NCBI RefSeq assembly: GCF_050113715.1 | Contig: NZ_JBNJQR010000016.1 | Span: forward strand, 1 to 17,295 | Reading direction: 5' to 3' | Length of the DNA: 17,295 bases | Source of the DNA: Brevibacillus_H ginsengisoli | GTDB lineage: Bacteria > Bacillota > Bacilli > Brevibacillales > Brevibacillaceae | Part shown: positions 1-7,356 of the stretch, in pieces | Numbering within the stretch: the first letter of the stretch is position 1 | Layout of the letters: each line of letters begins with the position of its first letter | Made by a program: the position numbers and the translations under genes | Notes under the pieces: generated by a model | Databases searched by the model: none | What the model was told of the DNA's origin: nothing | The model's input: the letters and a program-made list of their open reading frames with translations, nothing else

Positions 1-1
1 T

Positions 2-78
<77 letters not shown>

Positions 79-151
79 AATTTACCTGCACTACGTCGAT
101 TTATCATTGAAGTAGTTCTCGTAAAGTGAAACGCAAATACATACTTTTTAT

Positions 152-228
152 GGAGCTGTGGTGAAGTTGGAGTTCACGCCGGTCTGTCACACCGGAGGTC
201 GCGGGTTCGAGTCCCGTCAGCTCCGCCA
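152..228 (+). tRNA. tRNA-Asp (GTC)
   Basis: A 77-nt cloverleaf with acceptor stem GGAGCTG/CAGCTCC, discriminator G and encoded CCA. The anticodon loop CTGTCAC gives anticodon GTC. QueG, encoded downstream, acts on tRNAs of this GUN class (Asp, His, Asn, Tyr). Confidence 0.96.
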
Positions 229-287
229 TTTATTTATCGACGGAGATTACGCCTTATTTAGGCATGCTCCGGAATTTTTAATATCGT

Positions 288-363
<76 letters not shown>

Positions 364-368
364 TTTGT

Positions 369-442
369 AGGGGCATAGTTTAAAGGTAGAACGAAGGTCT
401 CCAAAACCTTTGGTGTGGGTTCGATTCCTACTGCCCCTGCCA
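369..442 (+). tRNA. tRNA-Trp (CCA)
   Basis: A 74-nt cloverleaf with acceptor AGGGGCA/TGCCCCT, discriminator G and encoded CCA. The anticodon loop CTCCAAA gives CCA. The D-loop is short, which is normal for bacterial tRNA-Trp. Confidence 0.95.
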
Positions 443-460
443 TTTACAGATCTATAACTT

Positions 461-537
461 GGCGGTCGTGGCGAAGTGGTTAACGCATCGGATTGTGGCT
501 CCGACACTCGTGGGTTCGATTCCCATCGATCGCCCCA
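461..537 (+). tRNA. tRNA-His (GTG)
   Basis: A 77-nt gene beginning with the extra G-1 that is diagnostic of tRNA-His, paired with discriminator C. The acceptor is then GCGGTCG/CGATCGC, with one G-T pair, followed by an encoded CCA. The anticodon is GTG, a substrate for queuosine modification. Confidence 0.95.
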
Positions 538-546
538 TTTTTATTT

Positions 547-621
547 TGGGGTATAGCCAAGTGATAAGGTAACGGACTTTGACTCCGTCATTTCTAGGTT
601 CGAATCCTAGTTCCTCAGCCA
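547..621 (+). tRNA. tRNA-Gln (TTG), with a weakened fold
   Basis: A 75-nt cloverleaf with anticodon loop CTTTGAC (anticodon TTG), an intact T-arm (CTAGG/CCTAG) and an encoded CCA. The acceptor stem TGGGGTA/TTCCTCA holds a T6xT67 mismatch and a G3-T70 wobble. The D-stem has a G10-T25 wobble. The D-loop reads GTGATAA where GCGGTAA is usual, so conserved G19, which normally pairs with C56, is A. It may be a decaying extra copy or a tolerated variant. Confidence 0.9.
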
Positions 622-630
622 TTTAACGAT

Positions 631-706
631 GCGGACGTAGCTCAATTGGTAGAGCGTCGCCTTGCCAAGGCGAAGGTCGCGGGTTCGAGACCCGTCGTCC
701 GCTCCA
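631..706 (+). tRNA. tRNA-Gly (GCC)
   Basis: A 76-nt cloverleaf with acceptor GCGGACG/CGTCCGC, discriminator T and encoded CCA. The anticodon loop TTGCCAA gives GCC. All stems are fully paired. Confidence 0.96.
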
Positions 707-767
707 CTATGATGTAAGATGGTCTCTCACCGATAACTTTGTACATACGATATAGGTTTCCCGATCT

Positions 768-842
768 GGAGGTATAGCCAAGTGGTAAGGCACGGGTCTG
801 CAAAACCCTTATCCCCCGGTTCAAATCCGGGTACCTCCTCCA
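768..842 (+). tRNA. tRNA-Cys (GCA)
   Basis: A 75-nt cloverleaf with acceptor GGAGGTA/TACCTCC, discriminator T (U73, the main CysRS identity base) and encoded CCA. The anticodon loop CTGCAAA gives GCA. A 98-bp spacer with a promoter follows before the last tRNA. Confidence 0.96.
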
Positions 843-885
843 TTCAATTAAACTAAATGTTGTTTGTATCGTTTTAAAAAAGATC

Positions 886-914
886 TTGATTATCAAAACA
901 TTGTGTGCTATAAT
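886..914 (+). promoter_or_regulatory. sigma-A promoter of tRNA-Leu
   Basis: A -35 TTGATT (886-891), a 17-bp spacer and a perfect -10 TATAAT (909-914). A TG one base before the -10 makes it an extended -10. It lies 26 bp upstream of tRNA-Leu, so this tRNA can be transcribed apart from the upstream cluster. Confidence 0.8.
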
Positions 915-940
915 TATTTGTATAGCGATTAATTGGATAT

Positions 941-1023
941 GCCGGTATGGCGGAATTGGCAGACGCGCGCGACTCAAAATCGTGAGGGAAACCGTGGGGG
1001 TTCAAGTCCCTCTACCGGCACCA
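941..1023 (+). tRNA. tRNA-Leu (CAA)
   Basis: An 83-nt class II tRNA with acceptor GCCGGTA/TACCGGC, discriminator A, encoded CCA and a long variable arm (from about 985). The anticodon loop CTCAAAA gives CAA. It is the last tRNA of the cluster and has its own promoter. Confidence 0.95.
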
Positions 1024-1036
1024 TAACTTAGTGTAT

Positions 1037-1077
1037 AAGCGTTTTTTCGTTTTTTAGCGGAGAAGCGCTTTTTTATT
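1037..1077 (+). terminator. terminator after tRNA-Leu
   Basis: AAGCG (1037-1041), or alternatively AGCG (1056-1059), can pair with CGCTT (1066-1070), and a T-rich tail follows. Either hairpin ends the tRNA transcript 14-45 nt after the CCA end. The stem is short, so confidence is moderate. Confidence 0.6.
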
Positions 1078-1109
1078 TTGTCTACGTATTCGGAAGAGTC
1101 ATATCCACA

Positions 1110-1139
1110 TTGAAATGTATAAATGGTTTTTTGTATACT
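1110..1139 (+). promoter_or_regulatory. sigma-A-like promoter of the permease gene
   Basis: A -35 TTGAAA (1110-1115), an 18-bp spacer and a -10 TATACT (1134-1139). It covers the ATG at 1115, which argues against translation starting there. I see no purine riboswitch in the roughly 50-nt leader. Confidence 0.6.
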
Positions 1140-1192
1140 TTTTATGTGCTAATGTTTATAAAAAGAGGCGGAAAGAAAATGGAGAGAGAGTC

Positions 1193-2521
1193 ATGAAATA
1201 TAAGCTGTATGATCGGCCTCCGTTAGGGGTGTCACTTTTAACAGCGTTGCAGTGGATCATTGTAACACTGTCCAGCACCATTGTTGTACCCATTGTTATA
1301 GGAGATGTTTATGGTCTAGGTACGGAACAAGTAGGATTATTTATGCAACAAACGATTTTTTATGTAGGATTGGCCTCATTATTTCAGGTACTTTGGGGGC
1401 ATCAGTATCCGATGATGGACGGACCTGCCGGACTTTGGTGGGGAATCTATTTGATACTTGCTCAGATTGGAATCAGCCTGGGGCAAGATCCAATAGCGAT
1501 TGGCCAATCGTTTGAGCTTGGACTTATCATAGCAGGGGTTATTTTTATCATTCTCGGTGCAACCAAGTGGATCGGACGAATTCAGAAGTGGTTTACACCA
1601 ATCACAACCGGAATTTATATGACGTTATTGGCTATTTCTTTATGCAGTACGTTCGTAAAAGGGTTGCTGGGAGTTGGCTATCATCATTCCACAAAGGTTT
1701 TACCCGCGGTTGCCCTCGCTTCGCTCGTCATAATCGTGTTGGTTCTTGTATTTATGCGCATACCCAAGCTTTCAAGCTATGCTGTCCTCCTTGGAATGGC
1801 GGTGGGATGGGCTGGTTTTGCTGTAATGGGCTGGGCTGATCCGGTGAAGCCAACAGATCATATCGTTGTATGGCCATCGATTTTATTCTGGGGTCCGCCT
1901 AAATGGGACGGAGGTATTGTTTTAACTAGTATCCTAACTGGATTCGTTCTATTGACAAACCTGATAACGAGTATGGTGGTTGTCGGGAGAGTTGTTCAAC
2001 AGGAACCCACTCAGGGACAACTGAATAGAGGCGGGATCATGACCGGGGTGCCACATTTAATCTCGGGGATATCGGGAGTTGTTGGAATGATACCAATCTC
2101 GCTTGCGGCCGCCGTCATTGAAACAACCAAAATTGCTTCGCGCAGACCATTTATTTTCTCTATGATCGCGTTTATGGTGATTGGGATTTTGCCACCGATC
2201 TCTCAACTCCTAGCTTCCATTCCAACACCTGTCGCTTATGCAGCGATGTTTGTGACATATACTCAGCTTCTCGGCTTTGGTCTCAAGGACTTTGCCAAAG
2301 TGAATCTCGACCAGAGAACCATTACCATTATCGGAAGTGCGCTGCTTGTGGGAATCGGAGTGATGTTTGTTCCGGTGGACGCCTGGAAAAGCTTGAATCC
2401 ACTGTTAAGTTATTTGCTTGGAAATGGGCTTCTTCTTGGGGTGTTACTTGCTTTATTACTTGAACATGTGGTGTTTAAGGAAAAGAAAACGAGTGAGGAA
2501 AAAAAGGCTCTACGTAACTAG
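1193..2521 (+). CDS. NCS2-family purine/pyrimidine permease
   Basis: A 442-aa polytopic membrane protein of the nucleobase:cation symporter-2 (xanthine/uracil permease) family, expected to import a nucleobase by proton symport. Hydrophobic helices fill the chain and the length fits the family. A conserved patch PMMDGPAGLWWG lies near residue 85. The family signature segment in the middle reads GVVGMIPISLAAAVIETT, without the usual Asn-x-Gly, so the substrate cannot be assigned. It resembles uncharacterised members such as B. subtilis YwdJ. I chose ATG 1193 because GGAG sits 8 nt upstream and MKYKLYDRPPLG is a typical family start; a longer frame from 1115 would begin inside the promoter. It is monocistronic, and its stop codon lies within the terminator hairpin. 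Confidence 0.85.
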   Translation: MKYKLYDRPPLGVSLLTALQWIIVTLSSTIVVPIVIGDVYGLGTEQVGLFMQQTIFYVGLASLFQVLWGHQYPMMDGPAGLWWGIYLILAQIGISLGQDPIAIGQSFELGLIIAGVIFIILGATKWIGRIQKWFTPITTGIYMTLLAISLCSTFVKGLLGVGYHHSTKVLPAVALASLVIIVLVLVFMRIPKLSSYAVLLGMAVGWAGFAVMGWADPVKPTDHIVVWPSILFWGPPKWDGGIVLTSILTGFVLLTNLITSMVVVGRVVQQEPTQGQLNRGGIMTGVPHLISGISGVVGMIPISLAAAVIETTKIASRRPFIFSMIAFMVIGILPPISQLLASIPTPVAYAAMFVTYTQLLGFGLKDFAKVNLDQRTITIIGSALLVGIGVMFVPVDAWKSLNPLLSYLLGNGLLLGVLLALLLEHVVFKEKKTSEEKKALRN

Positions 2522-2532
2522 AGCCTTTTTTT
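2503..2532. terminator. bidirectional terminator between permease and B3/B4 gene
   Basis: A perfect 10-bp stem AAAGGCTCTA/TAGAGCCTTT with a 6-nt loop (2513-2518). T7 follows on the + strand, and the A-run before it supplies a U-tail for the convergent minus-strand gene. The TAG stop of the permease lies in the stem. Confidence 0.92.
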
Positions 2533-2549
2533 AAACCATAGAGCCCTTG

Positions 2550-3224
2550 CTAAGAAAAGCTGACTACTTCCATATGCGCCACATCACCGCCATTGATCTC
2601 GGTAAACATCCGAGCAGTCGAGCCCAGGATGGTTTCCTTGCGATTGGGGGAGAGTTCAGGATGAAAGAAGATGACCTGCACCAAATTGGTTGCCGTTTCC
2701 GTTACCATCGTACGTGTGGAATCCACTATGGGACTTCCAAAGGCGCCAGAGCGATCGGCAAGAACTAATTTATTTTCCATGTGTACGTCTCTGCCATTGA
2801 TCCCTTGATACTGATCTGTTTCAAGACCAAGGCGGCAGACAATGGACTCATTGATTTTGCTTTGATCGTAAATTCCATAAGGCAAGGCATTGGTGACTGA
2901 CAAAAAATTATTCATGTCTACCGCAGAATTAATCCAATGAAAAGGATTCCCCTGAAGAATTCTTCTGATGAGGGATTCAGATGAAGGACGATAACGTGAG
3001 GGGTCAATCCCTAATTGTTTAAAGGCTTGTCTCCAGCCGGCAACTCCTTCGATCTGAGAGATATCAGATATTGAATGATCAAGTCGAAGGGTTTCCATCA
3101 ATAAATTAATACGACCTTGGAGCATTTTGGGTGATTCAGAGATCGAGATGTCAGCGTATTGGATGAATCCTAACGTAAAATTAGGAAGACGATCGATTAC
3201 GGAATGATCGATGGCTAGTCTCAT
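2550..3224 (-). CDS. B3/B4 tRNA-binding domain protein (PheT editing-like)
   Basis: A 224-aa soluble protein with a B3/B4 domain over about residues 60-210. The same fold forms the editing site in the beta subunit of phenylalanyl-tRNA synthetase. Family features visible are GVAGWRQAFKQLGIDPSRYRPS, in which the conserved core is the GIDPSRYRPS stretch, then the VDMNNFLSV and LPYGIYD segments and a closing region with DSTRTMVTE. Free-standing members are thought to bind or edit mischarged tRNA, but the substrate is unproven, so this is inference. The start is ATG 3224, preceded by AAAGGAG at 7-8 nt; upstream in-frame codons fall in the promoter and lack a ribosome binding site. It is divergent from rnhA and convergent with the permease. 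Confidence 0.82.
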   Translation of the reverse strand: MRLAIDHSVIDRLPNFTLGFIQYADISISESPKMLQGRINLLMETLRLDHSISDISQIEGVAGWRQAFKQLGIDPSRYRPSSESLIRRILQGNPFHWINSAVDMNNFLSVTNALPYGIYDQSKINESIVCRLGLETDQYQGINGRDVHMENKLVLADRSGAFGSPIVDSTRTMVTETATNLVQVIFFHPELSPNRKETILGSTARMFTEINGGDVAHMEVVSFS

Positions 3225-3283
3225 AGTAGAACTCCTTTCACAGCGTATTGAAGGGCAATATTTGGAAAAGCGGAATTTAAAAT

Positions 3284-3292
3284 AGTATAGCA
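3284..3292 (-). promoter_or_regulatory. extended -10 promoter of B3/B4 gene
   Basis: Read on the minus strand this is TGC followed by TATACT, about 60 nt before the start codon. No good -35 is visible, which is common with an extended -10. It lies back-to-back with the rnhA promoter, about 20 bp away. Confidence 0.5.
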
Positions 3293-3310
3293 TAAAATAA
3301 AATGATTTTT

Positions 3311-3339
3311 TTGTGGAAGCCTTTATCCTTCGGTACAAT
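3311..3339 (+). promoter_or_regulatory. promoter of rnhA-queG
   Basis: A -35-like TTGTGG (3311-3316), a 17-bp spacer and a -10 TACAAT (3334-3339), about 28 bp before rnhA. The -35 match is weak (3 of 6). Confidence 0.5.
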
Positions 3340-3366
3340 AGAATCAAGAGTTTGAGGAGGATGTTT

Positions 3367-3801
3367 ATGAAAGAAGTAACGATTTATACAGATGGAGCTT
3401 GTTCCGGCAACCCAGGGCCTGGTGGATGGGGAGCGGTGCTTTTTTACGGTGAGCATAAGAAAGAGATGTCTGGCTCCGCGGACAATACCACGAATAATCG
3501 GATGGAGCTAACTGCAGCAATTGAAGCGCTCAAGATACTAAAGGAGCCTTGTCGTGTCACGCTTTACAGTGACAGCGCTTATTTGGTGAACTGCTTTCAT
3601 CAGGGATGGTATAAGGGATGGCTGAAAAATGGCTGGCGTAACAGCAAAGGGCAAGCGGTCGAGAATCAAGATTTATGGAAAGAGATTCTCGGCCTGACGG
3701 ATAATCATCAAATCGAGTTTGTCAAAGTAAAGGGCCATGCAGACAATGTGTGGAACAATCGCTGTGACGAACTGGCGACTGGAGCTATCAACAGATCGTG
3801 A
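3367..3801 (+). CDS. rnhA: ribonuclease HI
   Basis: A 144-aa cytoplasmic endonuclease that cuts the RNA strand of RNA:DNA hybrids (R-loops, primer remnants) with two metal ions. All four acidic active-site residues are visible: D9 in YTDGACSGNPGPGGWG, E47 in NNRMEL, D69 in YSDSAYLVN and D134 in NRCDELA. The flexible-loop histidine H124 is in VKGHADN. The length matches bacterial RNase HI, and no N-terminal hybrid-binding domain is present. The start is ATG 3367: GAGGAGG ends 6 nt before it, whereas the ATG at 3361 touches the ribosome binding site and an upstream GTG/ATG lies in the promoter. Its TGA overlaps the GTG start of queG by 4 nt, so the two are translationally coupled. Confidence 0.95.
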   Translation: MKEVTIYTDGACSGNPGPGGWGAVLFYGEHKKEMSGSADNTTNNRMELTAAIEALKILKEPCRVTLYSDSAYLVNCFHQGWYKGWLKNGWRNSKGQAVENQDLWKEILGLTDNHQIEFVKVKGHADNVWNNRCDELATGAINRS

Positions 3802-4943
3802 GTGACACAGTTTACTGGCAACAGACCAAACAAGCTGTTATCGATTACGCCAAACAAATTGGAATTGATAAAATCGGATTCGCTTCAGCAGATCCTTTTA
3901 CCGAGTTGAGAGAGCGTTTGTATCATCACCGAGAGCAAGGGTACGAGTCAGGTTTTGAGGAGCCAGACATTGAGAAAAGGGTAGATCCCAAGCTGTCAGT
4001 AGAAGGCGCCAAATCGCTGATTGCCATTGCGGTTGCCTATCCATATAAGCTACCGAACCCCCCCAAGTCTGCCCCAGGCGCAACAAGAGGGATCATGAGC
4101 AGGTCAGCATGGGGAGTCGATTATCATCATGTACTTCGTGACAAAATGAAAAAGCTAACCGCGTACATCCAACAATTAGAGCCGAATGCCCGGATCGAAT
4201 CGATGGTTGATACAGGGGCTCTCTCAGATCGAGCGGTGGCCGAGAGAGCGGGCCTTGGATGGATCGGGAAAAACAGTGCTTTAATTACTCCCGAGTTTGG
4301 GTCGTGGGTTTATTTGGGTGAACTGATTACCAATCTGCCTTTTCCGCCTGATCAGCCAATCGAAGATCAGTGTGGAGATTGTACGCTCTGTCTGGAGGCT
4401 TGTCCCACTCAGGCACTGGTTCAAGGTGGTCAATTAAATTCCCAAAAGTGTATTGCCTATTTAACTCAAGTGAAAGATTTCATTCCTGATGAATATCGAG
4501 CCAAAATCGGAAATCGCTTGTATGGATGCGACACCTGTCAAACGATTTGTCCCAAGAATGTCGGGAAGAACTTTACACATCATCCTGAGCTTCAGCCTGA
4601 ACCGGAGCTAGTGAAGCCTTTATTAACTCCACTCTTAACGATAGGTAACAAGGAATATAAAGATAAATACGGGATTACGGCAAGTGCGTGGCGCGGAAAA
4701 AAGCCGATTCAGCGAAACGCGATCTTAGCGCTGGCGCACTTCAAGGATAAAAGCGCTGTACCAGAATTAAGCAAGCTGCTGACCAACGATCCGCGTCCAG
4801 TCATTCGCGGGACGGCGGCGTGGGCATTAGGTAAAATCGGCGGTGAACAAGCATTACAAGTCTTAGAAAAGGCGCTTCAAAATGAATCGGAGACAGATGT
4901 TCTGGAGGAAGTGGAGAAGGGATTAGCAATGTTACGGGTATAG
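3798..4943 (+). CDS. queG: epoxyqueuosine reductase QueG
   Basis: A 381-aa cobalamin-dependent iron-sulfur enzyme that reduces epoxyqueuosine to queuosine at the wobble position of GUN-anticodon tRNAs (Asp, Asn, His, Tyr), the last step of the pathway. The N-terminal half binds cobalamin; VDTGALSDRAVAERAGLGWIGKN (core around D138) is the family hallmark with the catalytic Asp. Two [4Fe-4S] clusters are shown by C192/C195/C198/C202 and C218/C244/C247/C251. The C-terminal residues, about 305-380, are HEAT-like helices. The GTG start overlaps the rnhA stop (GTGA) and lacks a strong ribosome binding site, indicating coupling. It corresponds to B. subtilis yhbA. The tRNA-Asp and tRNA-His genes in this window are among its expected substrates. 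Confidence 0.95.
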   Translation: MSDTVYWQQTKQAVIDYAKQIGIDKIGFASADPFTELRERLYHHREQGYESGFEEPDIEKRVDPKLSVEGAKSLIAIAVAYPYKLPNPPKSAPGATRGIMSRSAWGVDYHHVLRDKMKKLTAYIQQLEPNARIESMVDTGALSDRAVAERAGLGWIGKNSALITPEFGSWVYLGELITNLPFPPDQPIEDQCGDCTLCLEACPTQALVQGGQLNSQKCIAYLTQVKDFIPDEYRAKIGNRLYGCDTCQTICPKNVGKNFTHHPELQPEPELVKPLLTPLLTIGNKEYKDKYGITASAWRGKKPIQRNAILALAHFKDKSAVPELSKLLTNDPRPVIRGTAAWALGKIGGEQALQVLEKALQNESETDVLEEVEKGLAMLRV

Positions 4944-4956
4944 GGGGAGAATGTGA

Positions 4957-5496
4957 ATGAATGAAATGACAATTGGTTATTCAATGATGGAATCGCCTAT
5001 TGGACCATTACTTCTTGCTTCGACAGACAAAGGATTATGTTTGGTAGAATTCGGGCCAGAGGAAACTACACTTGCTGGATTGCAACTATGGTGCCGGAAG
5101 TGGAGACTACATGCCAATGTCGAGTGTGACGACAGCAAGCTTCTCATGGTGAAGCAGCAGCTGGAGGAGTTTTTTGCGGGTCAACGCCGTTCGTTCACAA
5201 TCTCACTTGACCTGTATGGAACCCCCTTTCAAAAAGCCGTCTGGCAAAAGCTTAGGGAAGTTCCTTATGGAGAACTCCGAAGCTACAAGGACATGGCGGT
5301 TGCTGTTGGTGCCGAGAAAGCAGTTCGGGCAATCGGGGGAGCGAACAATCGCAACCCAATTCCTGTGGTGATTCCTTGTCATCGTGTGATTGGTTCGAAT
5401 GGTTGCCTTGTCGGCTACGGGGGAGGGCTCTCCATCAAGGAGCATTTACTTGCACTCGAAGGCTCCTATGATCCTGTCAGCCAACGTATAATTTAA
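4957..5496 (+). CDS. ogt: methylated-DNA--protein-cysteine methyltransferase
   Basis: A 179-aa suicide DNA repair protein that transfers the alkyl group from O6-alkylguanine (or O4-alkylthymine) to its own cysteine. The acceptor is C141 in IPCHRVIG, with the asparagine-hinge segment GGANNRNPIPVV just before it and the closing GYGGGLSIKEHLLALEG after it. The DNA-binding helix-turn-helix with its arginine finger lies at about residues 103-130 (YGELRSYKDMA...KAVRAIG). The N-terminal domain of about 85 residues is the short ribonuclease-H-like fold of Ogt proteins; there is no AdaA part. AGGGGGAG lies 7 nt before ATG 4957. It follows queG by 13 nt, so it is probably in the rnhA-queG transcript. 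Confidence 0.93.
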   Translation: MNEMTIGYSMMESPIGPLLLASTDKGLCLVEFGPEETTLAGLQLWCRKWRLHANVECDDSKLLMVKQQLEEFFAGQRRSFTISLDLYGTPFQKAVWQKLREVPYGELRSYKDMAVAVGAEKAVRAIGGANNRNPIPVVIPCHRVIGSNGCLVGYGGGLSIKEHLLALEGSYDPVSQRII

Positions 5497-5578
5497 TTCA
5501 GTCTCATGAAAGACCATAGCCCCCCATATAATGATTACAGGTTTTTTGCGAGGCTAAAATGGGAAGGCGGGGTGGATC

Positions 5579-6757
5579 GTGGGACTTTCATGGAAAGAGT
5601 ACGTGAAGGAATACGTGGAGAAACTCAATCAGACGTATCTCGATGGTAAATTGGAGCGGTTGGTTGGATTTTTTTCTGCTGATGAAACGATTACCCGAGA
5701 AATTCAGAGATGGTCCCGAGAGATTGAGCGATCCCAACAAAACGGAATACAACTGATCGCCTCCAAAATTCAGGTCGTTCCCTTAACCTATGGCAACCAA
5801 CCCGAGCAGGTTTTCGCGGCTGATTTATTGATTCATCAGAAGTTGTATTATAAACAAGGCGATCAGACCTATCTGAAGGAAAATCGCCTTGTGCAACCGG
5901 TTGAGTTAAAGCCGGACAAATATGGGTGGGCGTTTATTCGTCCGTGGGGTTGGTTTCTGGATCAAATAGGTAAAGATAACGGGACAGCTCAAGCGGACAC
6001 AGCTCGAGTGGAGACCACGCAGGTTGACACGAATCAGGACACAGATCAGACTGATTCAACTCAATTAGAAACGGCTCCAGGAGACTCAACGCCTGCAGAC
6101 ACGGCTCCAATAGAAACAGTTTCAGGACATCCAGGTTCTCTAGGGTCCAATCACATCATGGTGAATCATAGCCAGACGAAGGAAAACCAAAATGAAGCGA
6201 ATGTGAACCATAGCAACAAGCAACCGGCTACAGATGAGAAAGCGCGAGAGGCTGCCAGAATAGCTCCCTACTACAATCGGGTGAAAGCGGTAGAGTATGC
6301 GAATGCTCATTGGAATCATCCTAATCCAGCATTTCATACATTTGAAGTAGACTGCACGAATTTTGTATCGCAATGCTTATATGCTGGCGGAATTCCGATG
6401 ATCTATACCAATAATCAGGGAAGTGGTTGGTGGTACACAGGGAACAGTTGGAGCTGGAGTTGGTCTGTTGCCAACGCGTTATATTTGCTGCTTAAATCAG
6501 GGAAAGCTCCTTTTTACGCCCGGCAGATGGAAGCGCCTAATGAACTTCAGATTGGTGATGTCATTTGCTATGATTTTGATGGTAACGGTCATTGGCAGCA
6601 TAATACCTTTGTCGTAGCCCACGATGAAAATGGAATGCCTTTGGTCAATGCGCGGACTTATGATAGCACTCATCGATATTGGGAGTATACCGATTCCACT
6701 GCCTATACGCCCAATATCCAGTATGCCTTTTTTCACATCTACGGGAAAATAACTTGA
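5579..6757 (+). CDS. yhbB: YhbB-like putative amidase-domain protein
   Basis: A 392-aa protein with a C-terminal putative amidase domain (Amidase_6 type, papain-like) over about residues 225-388. YYNRVKAVEYANAHW opens the domain. DCTNFVSQCLYAGG places the nucleophile at C259, and GHWQHNTFVVAHD gives the likely catalytic His at 341. The N-terminal part, about 1-130, is unassigned. A low-complexity Thr/Asp/Gln/Glu-rich linker (about 136-182, irregular repeats of the DTAxxET kind) and an Asn/Gln-rich stretch to 215 join them. No signal peptide or membrane helix is visible, unlike exported wall amidases, so site of action and substrate are unknown. The GTG start follows a G-rich ribosome binding site; the nearby ATG at 5590 is out of frame. 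The position between queG and trmL matches B. subtilis yhbB. Confidence 0.82.
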   Translation: MGLSWKEYVKEYVEKLNQTYLDGKLERLVGFFSADETITREIQRWSREIERSQQNGIQLIASKIQVVPLTYGNQPEQVFAADLLIHQKLYYKQGDQTYLKENRLVQPVELKPDKYGWAFIRPWGWFLDQIGKDNGTAQADTARVETTQVDTNQDTDQTDSTQLETAPGDSTPADTAPIETVSGHPGSLGSNHIMVNHSQTKENQNEANVNHSNKQPATDEKAREAARIAPYYNRVKAVEYANAHWNHPNPAFHTFEVDCTNFVSQCLYAGGIPMIYTNNQGSGWWYTGNSWSWSWSVANALYLLLKSGKAPFYARQMEAPNELQIGDVICYDFDGNGHWQHNTFVVAHDENGMPLVNARTYDSTHRYWEYTDSTAYTPNIQYAFFHIYGKIT

Positions 6758-6771
6758 TCAATAGCAAGCTG

Positions 6772-6800
6772 AAACCAGTTCATGACGAGCTGGTTTTTCT
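6772..6800 (+). terminator. terminator after yhbB
   Basis: AAACCAG (6772-6778) pairs with CTGGTTT (6790-6796) across an 11-nt loop, followed by TTCTCTTTT. It ends the rnhA-to-yhbB transcript 15 nt after the yhbB stop. Confidence 0.8.
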
Positions 6801-6808
6801 CTTTTAAC

Positions 6809-6837
6809 TCGTCAATTGTTCTTTTGGTTAGTATAAT
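6809..6837 (+). promoter_or_regulatory. promoter of trmL
   Basis: A perfect -10 TATAAT (6832-6837) with a -35-like TCGTCA (6809-6814, 4 of 6) at 17 bp. It starts just after the yhbB terminator, so trmL and the HAD gene form a separate unit. Confidence 0.6.
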
Positions 6838-6871
6838 AAGTAATTGAGTTAGCAAAGAAGGGATCTTACAT

Positions 6872-7339
6872 ATGCCGTTACACATTGTCTTACACGAACC
6901 GCTTATTCCAGCAAATACGGGTAATATCGCACGTACCTGTGCAGCCACGGGGACGCATCTTCACTTAATTCATCCGCTTGGATTTTCTACGGAGGATCGC
7001 TATTTGAAGCGGGCTGGTCTTGACTACTGGCATGCCGTTACGATTCATCACTACGAGGATTTTGACCATTTTGCGAGAATGAATGATAATGGTGGTCGTT
7101 TCTATTTTGTTGAGACCTCAGGCAGTAAACTGTACTCTGAAGTTTCTTTTCAGGATGGAGATTATATCATTCTGGGAAAAGAAACGTCCGGACTGCCAGA
7201 GGAGATATTGGAACGATACCCCAAGCAGAACATTCGGATACCGATGGGCGGAGCGACTCGTTCGATTAATTTATCTAATTGTGCTGCGATTGTTGTCTAT
7301 GAAGGTTTGCGCCAGATCGGATTTCCGGGTTTGGAGTAA
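6872..7339 (+). CDS. trmL: tRNA (cytidine(34)-2'-O)-methyltransferase TrmL
   Basis: A 155-aa SPOUT-class methyltransferase that uses S-adenosylmethionine to 2'-O-methylate the wobble nucleotide of tRNA-Leu isoacceptors (CAA and the cmnm5UAA type). SPOUT motif 1 is NTGNIARTCAATG (residues 15-27). Motif 2 is LGKETSGLP (101-109). Motif 3 is IPMGGATRSINLSN (123-136). Motifs 2 and 3 form the knotted SAM site. The length is typical of this minimal family (also called CspR or YibK). ATG 6872 has AGAAGGGA about 9 nt upstream. It is followed by the HAD gene after 17 nt. The tRNA-Leu(CAA) gene in this window is an expected substrate. In B. subtilis the same gene (cspR) also follows yhbB. Confidence 0.94.
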   Translation: MPLHIVLHEPLIPANTGNIARTCAATGTHLHLIHPLGFSTEDRYLKRAGLDYWHAVTIHHYEDFDHFARMNDNGGRFYFVETSGSKLYSEVSFQDGDYIILGKETSGLPEEILERYPKQNIRIPMGGATRSINLSNCAAIVVYEGLRQIGFPGLE

Positions 7340-7356
7340 AACAAAGGGGGGTAAGC

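Noticed and set aside
1115..1192. Longer N-terminus of the permease from ATG 1115
   Set aside because: The ATG overlaps the -35 of the promoter, has no ribosome binding site, and the added residues do not look like the family start; ATG 1193 fits better.
1024..1192. Purine or preQ1 riboswitch upstream of the permease
   Set aside because: No conserved core of either riboswitch is visible, and the leader after the promoter is only about 50 nt.
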